A stretch of 64,000 nucleotides of DNA from Paludibacteraceae bacterium (lineage in GTDB: Bacteria > Bacteroidota > Bacteroidia > Bacteroidales > Paludibacteraceae): contig JAFUVS010000014.1 in the NCBI GenBank assembly GCA_017471175.1, positions 124,001-188,000 on the forward strand, in the 5' to 3' direction. The position numbers and the translations under genes were made by a program. Positions 52,661 through 61,470 of this stretch are shown here, in pieces; within the stretch, counting starts at the first letter, position 1; each line of letters opens with the position of its first letter. Below the pieces are notes generated by a model that was not told the DNA's origin, made no database searches, and saw only the letters and a program-made list of their open reading frames with translations.

Positions 52661-52790
52661 GGGTGCGAATTTCTGATAAATGTGCGTCTATTTGCAGTAA
52701 ATGCGGGCGGATTTGAAGATAAATGCAGGTGGGATTTGAAGATAAAATGAGCAGGTATGAACATTTTATAGTTGCAGGAACAGATAAATG
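52661..52790 (+). repeat. Degenerate ~22-bp repeats upstream of valS
   Basis: Units of 21-24 bases each ending in (A)TAAATG: 52661-52682, 52683-52703, 52704-52725, 52726-52749, then a weaker pair to 52790. ATTTGAAGATAAA is shared by units 3 and 4. The array ends against the valS promoter. Confidence 0.6.
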
Positions 52791-52802
52791 GCTGTATTTT
52801 TG
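52772..52802 (+). promoter_or_regulatory. Promoter of valS
   Basis: TTG (52772-52774) and TATTTTTG (52795-52802), 20-base spacing. The predicted start is near 52809, so an upstream in-frame ATG at 52788 cannot be used and the ATG at 52860 is preferred (52815 would be almost leaderless). Confidence 0.7.
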
Positions 52803-52859
52803 CGCGCTGATAGAATGAAGTTGAAAACTCAAAAAGATAAAAAACACATAAAACAAGCA

Positions 52860-55598
52860 ATGGCAGACAACAAGAAAGACAACGTGTCGGAAGCAAAGAA
52901 AGAGAACACCAACTACAATCCGCAAGAGGTGGAGAGCCGTTGGTATCAGTACTGGACAGATAAAGGTTTGTTTCACAGCGAGCCGGATGGCAGAGAGCCG
53001 TTTACGGTGGTTATACCTCCTCCGAATGTGACGGGCGTGCTGCATATGGGTCACGTGCTGAACGAGACGATACAGGATGTATTGGTTCGTCGCGCACGAT
53101 TGGAAGGGAAGAACGCCTGCTGGGTGCCCGGCACGGATCACGCCTCCATCGCCACCGAAGCCAAAGTTATCAAACGGCTCAAAGAACAAGGTATCAATAA
53201 ACAGGACTTGACTCGCGAGGAGTTCCTCAAACACGCGTGGGATTGGACGGACGAACACGGAGGTATCATCCTCAAGCAACTGCGTAAGTTAGGCTGCTCC
53301 TGCGACTGGGACAGGACGGCGTTCACGATGGACGAGACCCGCTCAAGAGCCGTCATCAAAGTGTTTGTGGACTTGTACAAGAAAGGGCTGATATACAAAG
53401 GTCTGCGGATGGTTAACTGGGATCCTGAACGTCAGACGGCGTTGTCGGACGAAGAGGTTATCTATCACGAAGAGCACTCCAAGTTCTATTACCTTAAATA
53501 CAGGGTTGCAGAGAGTGACGGTATGTCGCTTCCTGTCGGCGAGGGTGTGTATAAGGATGAGAAGGGTTATTACTGCGTGGTAGCGACGACGCGTCCCGAA
53601 ACCATCTTTGGCGATATAGCCGTATGTATCAATCCCAAAGAGGAGAAGAACCAATGGCTACGGGGTAAGCACGTGGTGGTGCCGGGCGTGGGAAGAGAGA
53701 TACCTATTATAGAAGACCGTTACGTAGAAATAGGCTTTGGTACAGGTTGCCTGAAAGTTACGCCTGCGCACGATGTGAACGACTACGCGTTGGGACAAAC
53801 ACATAACCTCCGCGCTATTGACATCTTCACGGCGGATGCGCACCTGAATATGGACACCGTAGAGGAGGAATTGCAAGCCAATGTGCGCAAGTACCACGGT
53901 ATGGACCGCTTCGAGTGCCGCAAGCAGATTGTGGAAGACTTGCAAGCGATGGGATTGGTAGAGAAGATCGAGGACTACGACAATAAGGTGGGTTACTCGG
54001 AGCGGACGAACGTGCCGATTGAGCCGAGGTTGAGTCTGCAATGGTTCTTGAAGATGCAGCACTTTGCCGACATCGCCCTTCCGCCTGTAATGAACGATGA
54101 GATTGTGTTCTACCCTGCCAAGTACAAGAACACGTACAAGAACTGGCTTGAGAACATCAAGGACTGGTGCATCAGCCGCCAACTATGGTGGGGACACAGG
54201 ATTCCTGCTTGGTACGACAAGGCGTTATTAGATGAAGTGGGAGCAGAGAAGTACCCGCAAGAGAAGATTGTGGTATGCGAAGGCAATCCGAATGAGGGAC
54301 TGTCGGAGGAGCGTTATGTACAGGATGAGGGGGCATTGGATACGTGGTTCAGTTCTTGGTTGTGGCCTATCTCGCTCTTCGACGGTATCGAGCATCCCGA
54401 CAACAAAGAACTTGCGTACTACTACCCTACCGCCGATTTGGTGACGGGGCCGGATATTATTTTCTTCTGGGTGGCACGTATGATAATGGCGGGGTACGAA
54501 TACACGGGCAAGATGCCGTTCAAGCACGTGTATTTCACCGGTATTGTGCGGGATAAATTGGGCAGGAAGATGTCAAAGTCATTAGGCAACTCACCCGACC
54601 CATTGGACCTGATTGAGCGTTATGGCGCAGACGGTGTACGAATGGGTATATTGCTTTCTGCTCCTGCGGGGAACGATATACTCTACGATGATTCGCTGTG
54701 CGAACAAGGCAGGAACTTCTGCAACAAGATATGGAACTGCTTCCGTATGCTCAAAGGCTTGCAAACCGCTGACATAGAGGCTCCTCGAACAGACCGCGAG
54801 ACTGTAACGTGGTTTACGCTGTGTCTGTGCAAAGCCGAACAGGAGGTGGACGATCTGATGAAGAAGTACCGTTTGAGCGAGGCTTTGATGGCTGTTTATA
54901 AACTCTTTACGGACGAGTTCTCCGGCTGGTACCTCGAAATGATTAAACCTGCATACGGCAGTCCGATTGCCAAGAAAACCTACGACTGCTCCATGCTCTT
55001 CTTCGAGCGTATGCTGCGGCTTCTGCATCCGTTTATGCCGTTTATCACAGAGGAGTTGTACCACGCGTTGAGCGAACGAGAGGATGGCGACACGATTATG
55101 CGTGAAGACCGTATGGAATGGGACAGCACGGCTCTGTTGGCGCAAGACACAGACGGCGGATTCTGGCAGGAAATAGAGCATGTCAAACAAGTGGTGGCAG
55201 GCGTTCGCAATATACGCGCACAACACAATATATCTCCTCGCGAGGAGATAACGCTGATTAGTCCGAAGCCGTTGAGTGAGCTGGTCAATAAACTGACGCA
55301 CAGCAAGGTGGAAGTGGGCGGCAAACGTCCGGCTATGGTAGCTACCTTCATCGTCGGGACAAGCGAATACGCCGTGCCGCTCAATGAGTTCATTGATGTG
55401 GAAGCCGAGCGCAAGAAATTAGAAGCAGACTTGGCGCACCAAGAAGGATTCCTTCGCGGCGTGGAAGCCAAACTCGGCAATGAGAAGTTTATGGCTCACG
55501 CCAAACCCGAAGTAGTCGAAATGGAGCGCAAGAAGCAACACGATGCCCTTGAGCGCATAACCGCTATCAAGGCACGGTTGGAGGCTCTGAATGGCTAA
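52860..55598 (+). CDS. valS: Valyl-tRNA synthetase
   Basis: A 912-residue class I synthetase charging tRNA-Val. The HIGH-type motif is in [13 protein letters not shown] and the KMSKS motif in [27 protein letters not shown]. An editing (CP1) domain begins [20 protein letters not shown] with the conserved TTRPET. The C-terminal anticodon region and a coiled-coil arm ([46 protein letters not shown]) are both typical. The N-terminus is a short Lys/Asn-rich extension. The end overlaps the DAHP synthase gene by 8 bases. Confidence 0.97.
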   Translation: MADNKKDNVSEAKKENTNYNPQEVESRWYQYWTDKGLFHSEPDGREPFTVVIPPPNVTGVLHMGHVLNETIQDVLVRRARLEGKNACWVPGTDHASIATEAKVIKRLKEQGINKQDLTREEFLKHAWDWTDEHGGIILKQLRKLGCSCDWDRTAFTMDETRSRAVIKVFVDLYKKGLIYKGLRMVNWDPERQTALSDEEVIYHEEHSKFYYLKYRVAESDGMSLPVGEGVYKDEKGYYCVVATTRPETIFGDIAVCINPKEEKNQWLRGKHVVVPGVGREIPIIEDRYVEIGFGTGCLKVTPAHDVNDYALGQTHNLRAIDIFTADAHLNMDTVEEELQANVRKYHGMDRFECRKQIVEDLQAMGLVEKIEDYDNKVGYSERTNVPIEPRLSLQWFLKMQHFADIALPPVMNDEIVFYPAKYKNTYKNWLENIKDWCISRQLWWGHRIPAWYDKALLDEVGAEKYPQEKIVVCEGNPNEGLSEERYVQDEGALDTWFSSWLWPISLFDGIEHPDNKELAYYYPTADLVTGPDIIFFWVARMIMAGYEYTGKMPFKHVYFTGIVRDKLGRKMSKSLGNSPDPLDLIERYGADGVRMGILLSAPAGNDILYDDSLCEQGRNFCNKIWNCFRMLKGLQTADIEAPRTDRETVTWFTLCLCKAEQEVDDLMKKYRLSEALMAVYKLFTDEFSGWYLEMIKPAYGSPIAKKTYDCSMLFFERMLRLLHPFMPFITEELYHALSEREDGDTIMREDRMEWDSTALLAQDTDGGFWQEIEHVKQVVAGVRNIRAQHNISPREEITLISPKPLSELVNKLTHSKVEVGGKRPAMVATFIVGTSEYAVPLNEFIDVEAERKKLEADLAHQEGFLRGVEAKLGNEKFMAHAKPEVVEMERKKQHDALERITAIKARLEALNG

Positions 55599-56622
55599 TT
55601 CTTCCCACAACAGACCGCCGATTCTGATAGCGGGTCCCTGCGCCGCAGAGTCGGAAGAGCAAGTGCTGCAAACCGCACACGCGTTGGCATTGTGCCGACC
55701 GATTGTGCGAGCGGGACTGTGGAAGCCGCGTTCGCGCCCGGACTCTTTTCAAGGTGTGGGAGAGAAGGGACTGGCTTGGCTGCAACGGGTAGAACGCGAG
55801 ACGGGGCTGCTGACGGCTACCGAAGTGACAACGCCGGAGCAGTTGCGTCTGACATTGCAGGCGGGTATCTCCTATATATGGATAGGTGCTCGAACGGCTG
55901 CCAATCCTATAGATGTGCAGGCGTTAGCAAACGCGCTGCAGGAGGATGTAATGAGTGGCGCGGGGATTGGTTTGAAGGGGGTGATGGTCAAGAACCCGAT
56001 GCACGAAGACGCACCGCTGTGGATGGGTAATATCCGAAGAATACAAGAGGCTCTCAACGGGTCACAGATACCCGTATGGGCGGTGCATCGCGGCTGCAAC
56101 CATCACCCTTGTTGGGGTATGGCGTATGCGGTTCGCGAGTCGATGCCGGATGTACCGCTTCTGCTTGATCCAAGCCATCTGTCGGGCGATGCAAAGCAGA
56201 TTGCTCCTCTATGCGAGAAAGCAATGGAATTAGCATACAACGGGCTGATGATAGAGGTACATCCTGCGCCAAACAAAGCTCTGTCGGATGCCGCCCAACA
56301 GATTACTCCCGAGCAGTTACATACGATTTGGACTTCCTTACCATCGTTTGCCGACCATCCGTCCGACCTGCCGCTGCGTTGGCTGCGCGCAATGATGGAC
56401 GAGGTGGACGATGCGCTGTGGGAAACCATCAATAAACGTATGACCATCAGCCGCCGCATCGGCGAATGGAAACGACAAGCAGGCATACCTATCAGACAAC
56501 CCGCACGATTTGAAGACATACTAAACCATCGTATCCAAAAAGAAACACAAAACGGACTGACACAAGATATGATTATCACAATCTGTCAGGCTTTGCACGA
56601 AGAAAGCATACGAAAGCAATGA
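55591..56622 (+). CDS. Bifunctional DAHP synthase / chorismate mutase
   Basis: A 343-residue fusion. Residues about 8-245 form a type I-beta DAHP synthase (KDO8P-synthase-like): [77 protein letters not shown] and [11 protein letters not shown]. Residues about 260-343 form an AroQ chorismate mutase ([35 protein letters not shown]). It commits carbon to aromatic amino acids; fusing the mutase probably lets prephenate or chorismate products feed back on the first step. It overlaps valS by 8 bases, so it shares its transcript. aroA is at 37247. Confidence 0.94.
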   Translation: MANSSHNRPPILIAGPCAAESEEQVLQTAHALALCRPIVRAGLWKPRSRPDSFQGVGEKGLAWLQRVERETGLLTATEVTTPEQLRLTLQAGISYIWIGARTAANPIDVQALANALQEDVMSGAGIGLKGVMVKNPMHEDAPLWMGNIRRIQEALNGSQIPVWAVHRGCNHHPCWGMAYAVRESMPDVPLLLDPSHLSGDAKQIAPLCEKAMELAYNGLMIEVHPAPNKALSDAAQQITPEQLHTIWTSLPSFADHPSDLPLRWLRAMMDEVDDALWETINKRMTISRRIGEWKRQAGIPIRQPARFEDILNHRIQKETQNGLTQDMIITICQALHEESIRKQ

Positions 56623-56723
56623 GATAACTGCAAAGAAACTATCATTTTGCAATATAGATTTAGCAAAAAGATAAACGATTCACATAATTGCACAAAATAT
56701 TTTTTCAACTTAGTGAATCTGTG

Positions 56724-56731
56724 TACCTTTG
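56724..56731 (+). promoter_or_regulatory. Probable promoter -7 element of the YhcH-glgB-nagB genes
   Basis: TACCTTTG is a full -7 match, 42 bases before the ATG at 56773. Upstream there is only a T-rich stretch near the -33 position, so the promoter is less certain. Confidence 0.55.
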
Positions 56732-56772
56732 TTGCGTTCAAACAATAAGTAAAAACAAATAAATCATTTGAT

Positions 56773-57228
56773 ATGATACTTGACAAATTAGAAAACGCCG
56801 ACCTTTATTACGATATCGTTCCCGGTCTGGAACGGTTTATGCAGTTCTTTAACGACAACGACTTGGAAGTTTTTCCGGCTTGCAAAGTGCGTTTGGACGG
56901 AGACGACTTGTTCATCAACGTCATTGACCTGCAAGGCAAGGACGAGAAAGACCTGCCGATGGAGGCACACCGCGACTACATTGACATCCAACTGCCTCTG
57001 ACCGACAGCGAAACGATGGGCTGGAAGCCTCAAGAGGACTGCCTGCGCGTGAGCAAAGAGTACGATGAGGGCAAGGATGTAGAATTGTACGATGACCCCT
57101 CGCAGATTCTTTTTGAAGTTCCGACGGGCTATTTCGTAGTTTTCTTCCCGAGCGATGCTCATCGTCCCGGCATAGCCCCCGGGCGTAATTTCCGTAAACT
57201 GATTGTCAAAACTCGTGTACCGGCTTAA
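56773..57228 (+). CDS. YhcH/YjgK/YiaL family protein
   Basis: A 151-residue cupin-like protein of the DUF386 family (relatives include YhcH of the sialic acid locus and the EbgC beta-subunit). Family features are MILDKLENADLYYDIVPGLERFMQFF at the start, EAHRDYIDIQLPLTDSETMGWKP in the middle (metal-binding His/Asp/Gln side chains) and FVVFFPSDAHRPGIAPG near the end, with KLIVKTRV closing the barrel. A role in sugar or sugar-acid handling is expected from the family, possibly as an anomerase. It lies 5 bases ahead of glgB, so they are translated from one transcript. Confidence 0.92.
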   Translation: MILDKLENADLYYDIVPGLERFMQFFNDNDLEVFPACKVRLDGDDLFINVIDLQGKDEKDLPMEAHRDYIDIQLPLTDSETMGWKPQEDCLRVSKEYDEGKDVELYDDPSQILFEVPTGYFVVFFPSDAHRPGIAPGRNFRKLIVKTRVPA

Positions 57229-57233
57229 TTAGA

Positions 57234-59300
57234 ATGGCTTTTACCGAAAAAGAAAAAAACATAGACGCTCCCAAGCGGCTGCGTCTTGTGAGCAACGACC
57301 CCGGATTGCTCCCTTATGAGTCTGCCATTCAGGGCAGATTTGATTATGCAGCTCGCCGCGAGCAGGAACTGACCAACGGCGAGACGTTGGTGGACTGGGC
57401 GAATGGTTATCACTATTTTGGCATTCATTCCAATACTAAGTTGTGGTATATTCGCGAATGGGCACCCAATGCAACTGCTGTTTATTTAGTCGGCGATATG
57501 AATGGCTGGCGTAAGAGCGAGGACTATCGGCTGTTGCCTGTCGGCAATGGCATATGGGAAGGCAAGTGGAAGAGGAGTATGTTACGCCATGGGCAGTACT
57601 ACAAACTGCTTATTGAGTGGCAAGGCGGTAGTGGTTACCGCATTCCTGCATACGCTTTCCGGGCGGTGCAAGACGAGCAGACCAAACTGTTTGCCGCGCA
57701 AGTATGGTCACCCAAGCCTTACGAATGGAAGAACGAACGTCCCCATAACCTGAAGCGTGACAACCTCTTTATCTACGAATGTCATATCGGGATGTCGGGG
57801 GAGAGTGGCAGTGTAGCATCATACGACCAGTTCCGCCGTGAAGTCCTTCCTCGCGTAGCTGATTTGGGCTATAACTGCCTGCAGATTATGGCCGTGCAGG
57901 AGCATCCCTACTACGGTTCGTTCGGCTACCACGTAAGTAGTTTCTTCGCTGCATCCTCGCGATTTGGCACGCCCGAAGAACTCAAAGCCCTCATTGATGA
58001 TGCACACGGTAGAGGTATAGCCGTGATAATGGATATTGTTCATTCCCATTCTGTGAAGAACGAGCAAGAGGGCTTGGCACTGCAAGACGGTACGCCCTAC
58101 CAGTATTTCCACGACGGTGCGCGAAGAGAACACCCCGCTTGGGATAGCCTGCTGTTCAACTACGGCAAGAACGAAGTGCTTCATTTCCTGCTCTCCAACT
58201 GCAAGTACTGGTTGGACGAATACCGCTTCGATGGTTTCCGTTTTGACGGTGTTACCTCAATGATGTACCTGAGCCACGGTTTGGGAGAAGACTTCACCTC
58301 CTATGCCTCTTACTACAACGGTAATGAAGACGGCGATGCTATCTGCTACCTCACGTTGGCTAACCAACTCATTCACGACTTCCTGCCCGATGCCATCACC
58401 ATCGCCGAAGATATGTCGGGACTGCCCGGATTGGCGGCACCTCGTGAGGACGGCGGAATAGGCTTTGACTACCGCCTCGCAATGGGTATTCCTGATTTCT
58501 GGATTAAGTATATCAAGGAAGTTCGCGATGAGGACTGGAAAGCCGGACATATCTTCTACGAGATGACTAATCGCCGACAGGACGAAAAAGCCATCTCATA
58601 CGCCGAAAGCCACGATCAAGCCCTTGTTGGCGACAAGACCATCATCTTCCGGCTTATTGACTCCGATATGTACTGGCACTTTGAGCACGGACACGACACC
58701 TATCGCGTCAATCGGGGTATCGCCCTCCATAAGATGATACGCCTCATTACCGCCTCAACGGCACACGGCGGATATCTCAACTTTATGGGAAACGAATTCG
58801 GACATCCCGAATGGATAGACTTCCCCCGCGAAGGGAACGGCTGGAGTTACCATTATGCACACCGCCAATGGTCGCTTGTGGACAACGAGAACTACTACTA
58901 CGCCGACCTCAACCGCTTTGACCACGATATGGTTCACCTACTCTCCCTTGCCAAGGACGAAGAAGACGCACCCGTTGCCAAACCGATGATGAATGAACCC
59001 ATTGAGGTGCTTTGGGACAAAGAAGGTGATCAGGTACACGCTTTCCGACGCGGCGATAAAGTGTTCGTATTCAACTGGAACGGTCAGCGTTCGTTCTTCG
59101 ACTACGGCATCCTAGCACCAGAAGGAAAGTATCAGGTTCTGCTCAATACCGATAACCCACGTTACGCAGGCTTCGGCTTGGCAGACGATACGGTAGAACA
59201 TTTCACCCAACACGATCCGCTCTTTGCCAACGAGAACAAAGGATGGCTCAAACTCTACCTGCCCGCGCGCTCCGCAGTCGTACTGCAACGCGTAGAATAA
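57234..59300 (+). CDS. glgB: 1,4-alpha-glucan branching enzyme, eukaryote-like (GH13_8 type)
   Basis: A 688-residue enzyme introducing alpha-1,6 branches into glycogen. An N-terminal CBM48 domain (LWYIREWAPNATAVYLVGDMNGW) precedes the GH13 barrel. There, YECHIGMSGESGSVASYDQFRREVLPRVADLGYNCLQIMAV, GFRFDGVTSMMYLSHG (catalytic Asp), ITIAEDMSG (catalytic Glu) and YAESHDQALVGDK (transition-state Asp) are seen; a C-terminal beta domain follows. The motif wording and size match the plant/animal-type enzymes, which are common in Bacteroidales, rather than the 730-residue E. coli type. It is followed after 57 bases by nagB. Confidence 0.94.
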   Translation: MAFTEKEKNIDAPKRLRLVSNDPGLLPYESAIQGRFDYAARREQELTNGETLVDWANGYHYFGIHSNTKLWYIREWAPNATAVYLVGDMNGWRKSEDYRLLPVGNGIWEGKWKRSMLRHGQYYKLLIEWQGGSGYRIPAYAFRAVQDEQTKLFAAQVWSPKPYEWKNERPHNLKRDNLFIYECHIGMSGESGSVASYDQFRREVLPRVADLGYNCLQIMAVQEHPYYGSFGYHVSSFFAASSRFGTPEELKALIDDAHGRGIAVIMDIVHSHSVKNEQEGLALQDGTPYQYFHDGARREHPAWDSLLFNYGKNEVLHFLLSNCKYWLDEYRFDGFRFDGVTSMMYLSHGLGEDFTSYASYYNGNEDGDAICYLTLANQLIHDFLPDAITIAEDMSGLPGLAAPREDGGIGFDYRLAMGIPDFWIKYIKEVRDEDWKAGHIFYEMTNRRQDEKAISYAESHDQALVGDKTIIFRLIDSDMYWHFEHGHDTYRVNRGIALHKMIRLITASTAHGGYLNFMGNEFGHPEWIDFPREGNGWSYHYAHRQWSLVDNENYYYADLNRFDHDMVHLLSLAKDEEDAPVAKPMMNEPIEVLWDKEGDQVHAFRRGDKVFVFNWNGQRSFFDYGILAPEGKYQVLLNTDNPRYAGFGLADDTVEHFTQHDPLFANENKGWLKLYLPARSAVVLQRVE

Positions 59301-59357
59301 AAATCGGAACGATTAGAAAAATTTTGGATAGTATACATCTTTTATCAATAAGTAAAT

Positions 59358-60167
59358 ATGCGAGTTATCATAGAGCCGAGCTACGAGTTGGTATCCCAAT
59401 GGGCTGCCAACTATGTAGCCAAACAAATCAACGATTTTGCGCCTAAAGAGAGTACTCCTTTTGTACTTGGTCTGCCCACAGGTAGCAGTCCGTTAGGAAT
59501 GTACCAAAACTTGATTAAACTTTACAAAGAAGGCAAAGTTTCGTTCCGCAACGTAGTAACCTTCAATATGGATGAGTACGTGGGTCTCCCCGAAGACCAT
59601 CCGGAAAGTTACCACTCATTTATGTGGAGCAACTTCTTTTCTCATATTGACATCCGCCGCGAGAACGTACATATCCTCAACGGAAATGCCGCAGACCTAA
59701 TCGGCGAATGTGCGCGCTATGAAACCGCCATCCGCCAAGCAGGCGGTATTCATCTCTTCATCGGAGGCATTGGTCCGGACGGGCATATAGCCTTCAACGA
59801 GCCGGGATCCTCACTCTCCTCGCGTACACGTATGAAAGAACTAACCACCGACACTATCCTTGCCAACTCACGTTTCTTTGACAACGACCCGGCTAAAGTA
59901 CCTCACACAGCTTTGACTGTGGGTGTAGCTACGATAATGGATGCCAAGCAGGTCATGATTTTGGTGAATGGTCATCAGAAGGCGCGCGCGCTGCTCCACG
60001 CTATCGAAAAACCCATCAGCCACATGTGGACGGTTTCCGCTCTTCAAATGCATCCGCACGGCATCATCGTTTGCGACGAAGCAGCGTGTGATGAACTCAA
60101 AGTCGGCACCTACAAGTATTTCCTTGACATAGAAAAGAAGAATCTTGACCCGGTTACGCTGCTGTAA
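59358..60167 (+). CDS. nagB: Glucosamine-6-phosphate deaminase
   Basis: A 269-residue enzyme converting glucosamine 6-phosphate to fructose 6-phosphate and ammonia, linking amino-sugar catabolism to glycolysis. Family motifs: LGLPTGSSPLGMYQNL (phosphate loop, residues 35-50), FNMDEYVGLPEDHPESYHSFM (catalytic Asp), GGIGPDGHIAFNEPGSSLSSRTR (active-site His and Glu) and TVGVATIMDAKQVMILVNG. Length matches E. coli NagB (266). It follows glgB and faces a convergent UspA-like gene 14 bases away. Confidence 0.97.
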   Translation: MRVIIEPSYELVSQWAANYVAKQINDFAPKESTPFVLGLPTGSSPLGMYQNLIKLYKEGKVSFRNVVTFNMDEYVGLPEDHPESYHSFMWSNFFSHIDIRRENVHILNGNAADLIGECARYETAIRQAGGIHLFIGGIGPDGHIAFNEPGSSLSSRTRMKELTTDTILANSRFFDNDPAKVPHTALTVGVATIMDAKQVMILVNGHQKARALLHAIEKPISHMWTVSALQMHPHGIIVCDEAACDELKVGTYKYFLDIEKKNLDPVTLL

Positions 60168-60181
60168 TTTTAGCGGTTATG

Positions 60182-60745
60182 TCAATCACAAAGGGAAAAT
60201 AAATCCTCACGTGGATTGACTAACATCACGGGAACTTGGCTGCGGGCAATGGCTTTACGCTCCGGCGGACCGAAAATCAAGTCGTCCAAGCCATAATCAC
60301 GAGAGGCTGTCAGAACGAGCAGTTGGTGAGCAAAATCACGCTGGCGACTGACAGCCTCTTCATAAAGATGAAAACTATCTCTCCGTGCTTCTGCCAACTC
60401 ATACGTTATTTCTTCCCCCGTTTTGTCGCGGACAGATTCGATATGCGTGATGATGCGGTTAGTATTATTGCGTGCGTGCGAACCGTAATCATTGGCAGGC
60501 AATAAGATAATATGTGCACCTGTTTTGCGAGCCAAATACGTGCAAATCTCCGCCTTATACGTCTCTTCTTCTAACATCGTCACCGGCACTAAAATTCGCT
60601 TCAATACGGCTATTTCTCGCATCGTGGGAGTCAAAAAAACGTATGGTCGCCGCTCCTCACGACACTCGTTCAACGCACGCTGCAATACGCGGCTGCGGTT
60701 ATCACATCGTACTAAACGTATATCTTCGTTATCGTCCAAGATCAT
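60182..60745 (-). CDS. UspA-like (universal stress protein fold) protein
   Basis: A 187-residue soluble protein with one alpha/beta domain. RILVPVTMLEEETYKAEICTYLARKTGAHIILLPANDYG resembles the first half of a UspA domain, and QLLVLTASRDYGLDDLIFGPPERKAIARSQVPVMLVNPRED its second half including the C-terminal nucleotide-loop region. The canonical G-2x-G-9x-G(S/T) ATP motif is only partly kept (FGPPERKAIARS), so ATP binding is doubtful. It is downstream of engB by 24 bases and likely co-transcribed. Precise role unknown. Confidence 0.7.
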   Translation of the reverse strand: MILDDNEDIRLVRCDNRSRVLQRALNECREERRPYVFLTPTMREIAVLKRILVPVTMLEEETYKAEICTYLARKTGAHIILLPANDYGSHARNNTNRIITHIESVRDKTGEEITYELAEARRDSFHLYEEAVSRQRDFAHQLLVLTASRDYGLDDLIFGPPERKAIARSQVPVMLVNPREDLFSLCD

Positions 60746-60769
60746 AGACTCTTACGGATTATCTGACAA

Positions 60770-61408
60770 TTATTCTTGCGGTAGGTTTGCTGTGCATTGA
60801 CTGATGAATGAAAGCAGCTCATCACGCCCCATACCCGTTTCCGAGGACGTACAGAAAACAGGCGGCAATTCTTCCCACGTTTCCAACAGCGTCTGTTTAT
60901 AGACCGCTATATTCTCTGACAACCTGCCCTTGCCTAACTTGTCCGCCTTGGTAAAAACGATGGAAAATGGCACCTCATTCTCTCCTAACCACTGCATAAA
61001 TTCAAGGTCAATCTTTTGGGGTTTCAAGCGGCTGTCTATCAGCACAAACAGACAAACTAATTGTACACGCATCAGGCAGTATCGCTCAATCATTCGGCGC
61101 AACTGATCACGCTGTACCAATCTGGTTTGCGCGTATCCGTACCCCGGTAAATCAACCAAATGCCATTTCGTTCTCTTACTTTGAATACCCGCTGACGATA
61201 TTGCAGTATCCGATTCTATAAGGAAATGATTGATAAGTAATGTTTTGCCCGGTTTCTGACTGGTTTTTGCCAAATGCGGATCACGGCAAAGCATATTGAT
61301 AAGCGATGACTTACCTACATTACTCCTTCCTATAAAAGCGTATTCTGGCAAGTTACCGGCGGGACACTGCGACACATCGGGCGACGATATAACAAATGAG
61401 GCGTTCAT
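60770..61408 (-). CDS. engB: Ribosome biogenesis GTPase YihA/YsxC/EngB
   Basis: A 212-residue TRAFAC-class GTPase needed for 50S assembly. G1 [15 protein letters not shown], the G2 Thr in [15 protein letters not shown]3 [10 protein letters not shown]4 TKADKL and a G5-like CTSSETG are visible. The ATG at 61408 ([27 protein letters not shown]) gives the standard N-terminus; a longer in-frame start adds residues not expected in the family. It sits just behind the terminator of the M16 protease gene and ahead of the UspA-like gene. Confidence 0.95.
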   Translation of the reverse strand: MNASFVISSPDVSQCPAGNLPEYAFIGRSNVGKSSLINMLCRDPHLAKTSQKPGKTLLINHFLIESDTAISSAGIQSKRTKWHLVDLPGYGYAQTRLVQRDQLRRMIERYCLMRVQLVCLFVLIDSRLKPQKIDLEFMQWLGENEVPFSIVFTKADKLGKGRLSENIAVYKQTLLETWEELPPVFCTSSETGMGRDELLSFISQCTANLPQE

Positions 61409-61429
61409 AACGTGTACCAAGATAATACA

Positions 61430-61462
61430 AAAAAGGGGCAATGTTTTTCACACTGCCCCACT
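61430..61462 (-). terminator. Intrinsic terminator of the M16 protease gene
   Basis: On the minus strand GGGGCAGTG pairs with CATTGCCCC (61459-61451 with 61443-61435, one G-U) around a GAAAAA-type loop, followed by a T7 run. It lies 9 bases past the stop codon. Confidence 0.85.
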
Positions 61463-61470
61463 ACGATAAA

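Noticed and set aside
52787-52804. Sigma-54-like TGGC-N7-TTGC upstream of valS
   Set aside because: The -24 half lacks the CAC extension and the match comes from the TTTGC that ends a normal Bacteroidota -7 element at a good -33 spacing.
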